Shown here in pieces: positions 60,660-64,000 of a DNA stretch of 64,000 nucleotides. The stretch lies in assembly GCA_903847285.1 (NCBI GenBank), contig CAINDH010000128.1, positions 1-64,000 on the forward strand, written 5' to 3'. This DNA is from an uncultured Verrucomicrobia subdivision 3 bacterium (GTDB lineage Bacteria > Verrucomicrobiota > Verrucomicrobiae > Limisphaerales > UBA11358). The position numbers were made by a program, and so were the translations under genes. The stretch's first letter is position 1. Each line of letters begins with the position of its first letter. Under the pieces are notes generated by a model. That model made no database searches, was not told the origin of the DNA, and saw only the letters and a program-made list of their open reading frames with translations.

Positions 60660-61994
60660 ATGAAAAACATTTGTGTCATTTCGCTTTGTATCAGTGCCGC
60701 TGCGCTGCTCTTGACTGGTTGCGCCACCAGCGCTGCCGCACCAACCTCATTTGCTGACAAGCGCCCGCGCGTCATCGTCTCGACCGACATTGGTGGTACG
60801 GACTTTGATGATTTTCAATCCATGGTCCACCTGTTCGTTAATGCAGACAGGTTTGACATCGAAGGCATCATTTCATCGCCCTACGGCCCAGGCCGCAAGG
60901 AGCATATTCTCAAAGTCATCGACGCCTACGAGCACGATTACCCGAACTTGAGATCGTATTCCGACAACTACCCCACGCCCGGTGCCTTGCGCGCGATCTC
61001 CAAGCAGGGCGCGATTGATTCCGCGCGGCTTGGTGGTTTTGGTCAGCCCAGCGAAGGTTCGCAGTGGATCATCCAATGTGCCAGGCGGAACGACCCGCGC
61101 CCGCTGTGGATTCTGGTGTGGGGCGGAATTGACGATCTCGCGCAGGCGTTACACGACGATCCTTCCATCAAGTCCAAGATTCACGTTTATTTCATCGGCG
61201 GCCCGAACAAGAAATGGTCCGCTACTGCCTACGACTACATCGCGCAGGAACATCCCGACCTTTGGATTATCGAGGCGAACTCGACTTATTACGGCTGGTT
61301 TGTCGGCGGCAACCAGAGTGGCGAATGGGGCAATGACGCGTTCGTCGACAAGCACGTCATCGGTCGTGGCGCGCTGGGCGATTTCTTTGCGGGGTTGAGT
61401 TTCGGCGGTAAGGCCCGCCCCACCGTCAAGATGGGCGATACCCCGTCGCTCGTTTATCTGCTCGGCAAAACGCCGGACAATCCGTCGCAAGCTTCTTGGG
61501 GCGGACAATTCGTGCGTGCGTGGGATCGTCCGCGTTACGTCTTTGACAACGCGCAGACGAATCCGCCGACTGCTGCCGCGCAAGTGGAAACTTACGCGGT
61601 CGTGGACATCATTTATCGTCCCACACAACCCGCGGCGGCGGATGCCCGAGCGGTCCTGGCGGTGGACAAACAAGATGTCTCCGGCTTCGTGGATGACGCC
61701 GGGGCCTGGCATTTTGTCCTTTCGCCCAAGCAGGCGAAAACTTGGAGCTACACAATCAAGAGCACGATTGCCTCGCTGAATGGTCAGACGGGTAGCTATA
61801 CATCCATCGGGCCAATCCCGCCGAAAATGGCTAAGCCCTCGCCGCGTTATCCGAACTGGTGGACCGATAATCTTGACCCGGCGCTAGCCGATGAAGGCCA
61901 TCAAGGGGCCAAGACCGTGAACCGCTGGCGCGAAGAATACCTCCGCGATTTCGCCGCGCGCATGGAGCGCTGCCAAACGCCGGCGTCTAAATAA
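60660..61994 (+). CDS. DUF1593 nucleoside-hydrolase-like lipoprotein (1)
   Basis: From ATG 60660 the 444-residue protein has a lipoprotein signal (LLLTGCATS). The N-terminal domain has the nucleoside-hydrolase-like metal motif [20 protein letters not shown], then [16 protein letters not shown], as in DUF1593 proteins, which are often linked to plant polysaccharide breakdown. The C-terminal ~110 residues ([19 protein letters not shown] and on) form a beta domain. It is paralogous to the gene at 62266, which lies in the same direction beyond a gene remnant. It may cleave glycosidic bonds in carbohydrate; the substrate is unknown. Confidence 0.88.
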   Translation: MKNICVISLCISAAALLLTGCATSAAAPTSFADKRPRVIVSTDIGGTDFDDFQSMVHLFVNADRFDIEGIISSPYGPGRKEHILKVIDAYEHDYPNLRSYSDNYPTPGALRAISKQGAIDSARLGGFGQPSEGSQWIIQCARRNDPRPLWILVWGGIDDLAQALHDDPSIKSKIHVYFIGGPNKKWSATAYDYIAQEHPDLWIIEANSTYYGWFVGGNQSGEWGNDAFVDKHVIGRGALGDFFAGLSFGGKARPTVKMGDTPSLVYLLGKTPDNPSQASWGGQFVRAWDRPRYVFDNAQTNPPTAAAQVETYAVVDIIYRPTQPAAADARAVLAVDKQDVSGFVDDAGAWHFVLSPKQAKTWSYTIKSTIASLNGQTGSYTSIGPIPPKMAKPSPRYPNWWTDNLDPALADEGHQGAKTVNRWREEYLRDFAARMERCQTPASK

Positions 61995-62007
61995 TTCCGC
62001 AATACCT

Positions 62008-62115
62008 ATGAAATCCAAAACCAACAAGCTGGGCCTCACCGCATTGGCGCTGCCGCTTACCCTCGTCAACGCACAGCCAGTATCGTCCGTGAATGTGATG
62101 CCGGTTGCCGTATAG
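62008..62115 (+). pseudogene. Remnant of an exported-protein gene (signal peptide only)
   Basis: A 35-codon frame starts MKSKTNKLGLTALALPLTLV and reads through an apparent signal peptide (NAQ) before a TAG at 62113. The following ~150 bp before the next gene contains no continuation in any frame. Its leader resembles those of other exported proteins in the window (compare MKSKTQRM at 5082). It is most easily read as the 5' stub of a deleted gene; a genuine short peptide is less likely. Confidence 0.45.
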
Positions 62116-62265
62116 ACAGCTCCGGATTGCGGGTTGATTGGTTATCAACTCGTCGCGGCCGCTGCCTTGGTGAATCACGTCGCCGAATTTTTAGGGGCAG
62201 GCAAGGGGCCGCTACAACGACACCTTGATGCATGTTCTTTTTGCTGTTAACTCATCTTCATAACT

Positions 62266-63690
62266 ATGAAACATCGCCTGTTTATTTTGCTGATTGCCGC
62301 CTTCGTCTTTGGCGTTTGCGCCCACTCCATGTCGGCGGACAAATCTCGCGTCTTCGTTCTCACCGACATCGAGAACGAACCGGATGACGCCATGTCCATG
62401 GTGCGGTTTCTCACCTACTGCAATCAGTGGAACGTGGAGGGACTCGTCGCCACGACCTCCATTCACCAGCAGAACAAAACCGCTTCGTGGCGCATCCGCG
62501 AAATCGTGGACGCTTACGGTCAGGTGCGTGACAACTTGCTCATCCACGAACCCGGCTATCCTACCACCAACGATCTCGCCTCCATCATCAAGGACGGCCT
62601 GCCTGCCTACGGCATGGCCGCCGTCGGCGTAGGTCATGATTCACCCGGTTCAGAATTGCTCATTCGCGCCGTGGATAAGGATGACGCGCGTCCGGTTTGG
62701 GTGACGGTTTGGGGTGGCCCAAATGTTTTAGCGCAGGCGCTGTGGAAAGTCCGAGCTTCACGCACGTCCGATCAGCTTGGGAAATTTGTCGCCAAGCTTC
62801 GTGTCTATACCGTCTCCGATCAAGATGACAGCGGGCCGTGGATTCGTAAGAACTTTACGAATCTTTTCTACATCGCCAGTCCCGGATTCCATACGCTTGG
62901 CGGCTATCACAATGCCACCTGGACCGGCATCAGCGGCGATAATTTTCACGGACGCTTTACCGGGGCGGATTCCAACATCGTGAGCAATCCCTGGCTTGAT
63001 CAACATATCCGCAGCCAAGGCCCCCTTGGTAAACAATATCCCTTCATGAAATTCCTGATGGAAGGGGACACGCCAACGTTTCTGTATCTCATCAATAACG
63101 GCCTCGGCAGTCCCGAACATCCCGACTGGGGCAGTTGGGGCGGGCGTTACGAATTCGGCACGCCGTCGCTGCGAAAATGGCATCTGGAAGCTGAGACGCG
63201 CCCGTTATGGGCGGATGCGCAGGACGAAGTGCTCGGCGTGGACGGCCTGTGGCACACCGGCAACAAGGAAACCATCTGGCGTTGGCGCACGGCGTATCAA
63301 AACGATTTTGAGGCGCGCATGAACTGGAGCGTCACGACCAATTACTCGGGAGCGAATCATCCGCCCGTCGCCAAGCTCAAACACGCGAACGAACTGACGG
63401 CCAAGCCCGGCGACGTTGTTCAATTGAGCGCCGAAGGCTCGACCGACCCTGACGGCAACGCACTTTCTTACCGATGGTTTTACTACGGAGAAGCCGGCAC
63501 GTTTACCGTGTCGAGCGGACGCACCGGCGAGCCGCTCCAGATTGAGCACGCTGACCAGATGAACGCTTCGTTCCCCGTGCCCGCCAAGTTCGGCAAAGCA
63601 GGCACGCTGCACATCATCCTCGCTGTGACCGACAACGGCACGCCCGCGCTTACCCGTTATCAGCGCGTCATTGTCACCGTGAATCCCTAA
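62266..63690 (+). CDS. DUF1593 nucleoside-hydrolase-like exported protein (2) with Ig-like C-terminal domain
   Basis: The 474-residue protein has a signal peptide ([20 protein letters not shown]) and the metal-binding motif [20 protein letters not shown], then [19 protein letters not shown]. The [19 protein letters not shown] linker leads to a PKD/Sde182-like beta domain ([20 protein letters not shown] ... [20 protein letters not shown]). This matches the family of cellulose-binding Sde182-type proteins. It probably acts on polysaccharide outside the cytoplasm and pairs with the paralogue at 60660. Confidence 0.92.
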   Translation: MKHRLFILLIAAFVFGVCAHSMSADKSRVFVLTDIENEPDDAMSMVRFLTYCNQWNVEGLVATTSIHQQNKTASWRIREIVDAYGQVRDNLLIHEPGYPTTNDLASIIKDGLPAYGMAAVGVGHDSPGSELLIRAVDKDDARPVWVTVWGGPNVLAQALWKVRASRTSDQLGKFVAKLRVYTVSDQDDSGPWIRKNFTNLFYIASPGFHTLGGYHNATWTGISGDNFHGRFTGADSNIVSNPWLDQHIRSQGPLGKQYPFMKFLMEGDTPTFLYLINNGLGSPEHPDWGSWGGRYEFGTPSLRKWHLEAETRPLWADAQDEVLGVDGLWHTGNKETIWRWRTAYQNDFEARMNWSVTTNYSGANHPPVAKLKHANELTAKPGDVVQLSAEGSTDPDGNALSYRWFYYGEAGTFTVSSGRTGEPLQIEHADQMNASFPVPAKFGKAGTLHIILAVTDNGTPALTRYQRVIVTVNP

Positions 63691-63784
63691 AGTTGATTCG
63701 CCGCAATTCATCTTGAAGATGGCAAAAATGATTTCACGCTCGCGCCGCCGATGGCGTGGGATACGCCGCGTCCTCGCGATGCGT

Positions 63785-63840
63785 GATGGCGATGGCGATG
63801 GCGATGGCGATGGCGATGGCGATGGCGATGGCGATGGCGA
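63785..63840. repeat. Hexanucleotide tandem repeat (GATGGC, about nine copies)
   Basis: GATGGC is repeated perfectly for 56 bp in the gap between the DUF1593 gene and the last gene. It would read as (Gly-Asp)n on the plus strand and (Ser-Pro)n on the minus strand; neither frame looks like a gene. Copy number is likely to vary. The rest of the 258-bp gap shows nothing else. Confidence 0.9.
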
Positions 63841-63948
63841 AAAATTCGGGCTGGATTCCTCCCGCCGTAACGCGCGCATGTGTGAAATTACTGGCTTGCC
63901 AGTGAAGTCAGGGAAAAAGAGTATTGACCAAACGACGACTCAACTTTT

Positions 63949-64000
63949 ATGAAACCAATCCAAGTCCCCAATAACGGCGGCAAAGCCGTCAACATCCTTG
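63949..64000 (+). CDS. 5' end of a gene cut by the right window edge
   Basis: An ATG at 63949 opens MKPIQVPNNGGKAVNIL and stays open to the edge. It is AT-richer upstream (CAACTTTT) as expected for a start region. Seventeen residues are too few to identify a family. Confidence 0.5.
   Translation, partial: MKPIQVPNNGGKAVNIL

Noticed and set aside
63785..63840. A CRISPR-like array
   Set aside because: The unit is a 6-bp tandem repeat without spacers and no cas gene is present.
63713..63952. 79-codon frame with (Gly-Asp)n overlapping the last gene by ATGA
   Set aside because: It consists of the hexamer repeat plus unstructured sequence; the ATGA overlap is probably chance.

Overview
The window looks like a chromosome segment of a Gram-negative member of the Verrucomicrobiota, probably a Pedosphaera/Limisphaera-like lineage (an inference from gene content; no rRNA or full marker set is present). 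Pointers are a prepilin-like protein with [17 protein letters not shown] and a terminal DG motif, very large exported proteins built from autotransporter-associated beta-strand repeats, WxGG modules and HAF repeats, a propeller-Y_Y_Y sensor kinase, an LpxA gene for lipid A, and many degenerate interspersed repeats.

Layout. 1-2.9 kb: sensor kinase (cut by the left edge) and LuxR-type regulator. 3.2-4.9 kb: three small genes, two with terminase-small-subunit-like HTH segments. 5.1-10.9 kb: a 1580-residue beta-strand repeat protein and a prepilin-like protein, each followed by a strong terminator. 11.1-16.95 kb: rpsT, a large hybrid kinase, rpe and a phosphohexomutase. 16.95-28.3 kb: an ECF sigma-factor stress island (below). 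28.3-32.7 kb: riboflavin synthase, a BioF-like enzyme, an ATE-like transferase and a YihY-type membrane protein. 32.7-49.9 kb: exported proteins around a CHASE2 hybrid kinase and an NtrC-type activator, with sigma-54 promoters. 49.9-51.6 kb: lpxA operon. 51.8-60.5 kb: U32 peptidase, DinG-like helicase, a second large beta-strand protein, YajQ. 60.6-64 kb: two DUF1593-type nucleoside-hydrolase-like exported proteins, a gene remnant, a hexanucleotide repeat and the first codons of another gene.

Two regulons can be read from the DNA. (1) An ECF sigma gene with a zinc-finger anti-sigma partner lies among six copies of one bipartite promoter, TGTAAGG-N15-CGACnnA, always with exactly 15 bp between the boxes. 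These drive a second zinc-finger protein fused to a membrane segment and a thioredoxin-like domain followed by a putative ornithine-lipid gene pair; an FMN reductase operon ending in a truncated MsrQ-like haem protein; a lipoprotein MsrB; a TlpA thioredoxin plus DUF1223; a YHS protein; and a DoxX/DinB/VTT-ATP-grasp/NRDE operon. It reads as an envelope oxidant (possibly reactive chlorine) response. In four of six cases the start codon lies 5-7 nt beyond the -10 box, so leaderless mRNAs are predicted. (2) Three sigma-54 promoters (TGGCA-N6-YTGCTAAA) each have an upstream palindrome TGTTCCG-N4-CGGAACA and each precede exported-protein genes; the NtrC-type activator and its hybrid kinase are encoded between them, so this looks like a local two-component surface-protein regulon. 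Both are inferences from sequence pattern and gene order; neither has been searched genome-wide.
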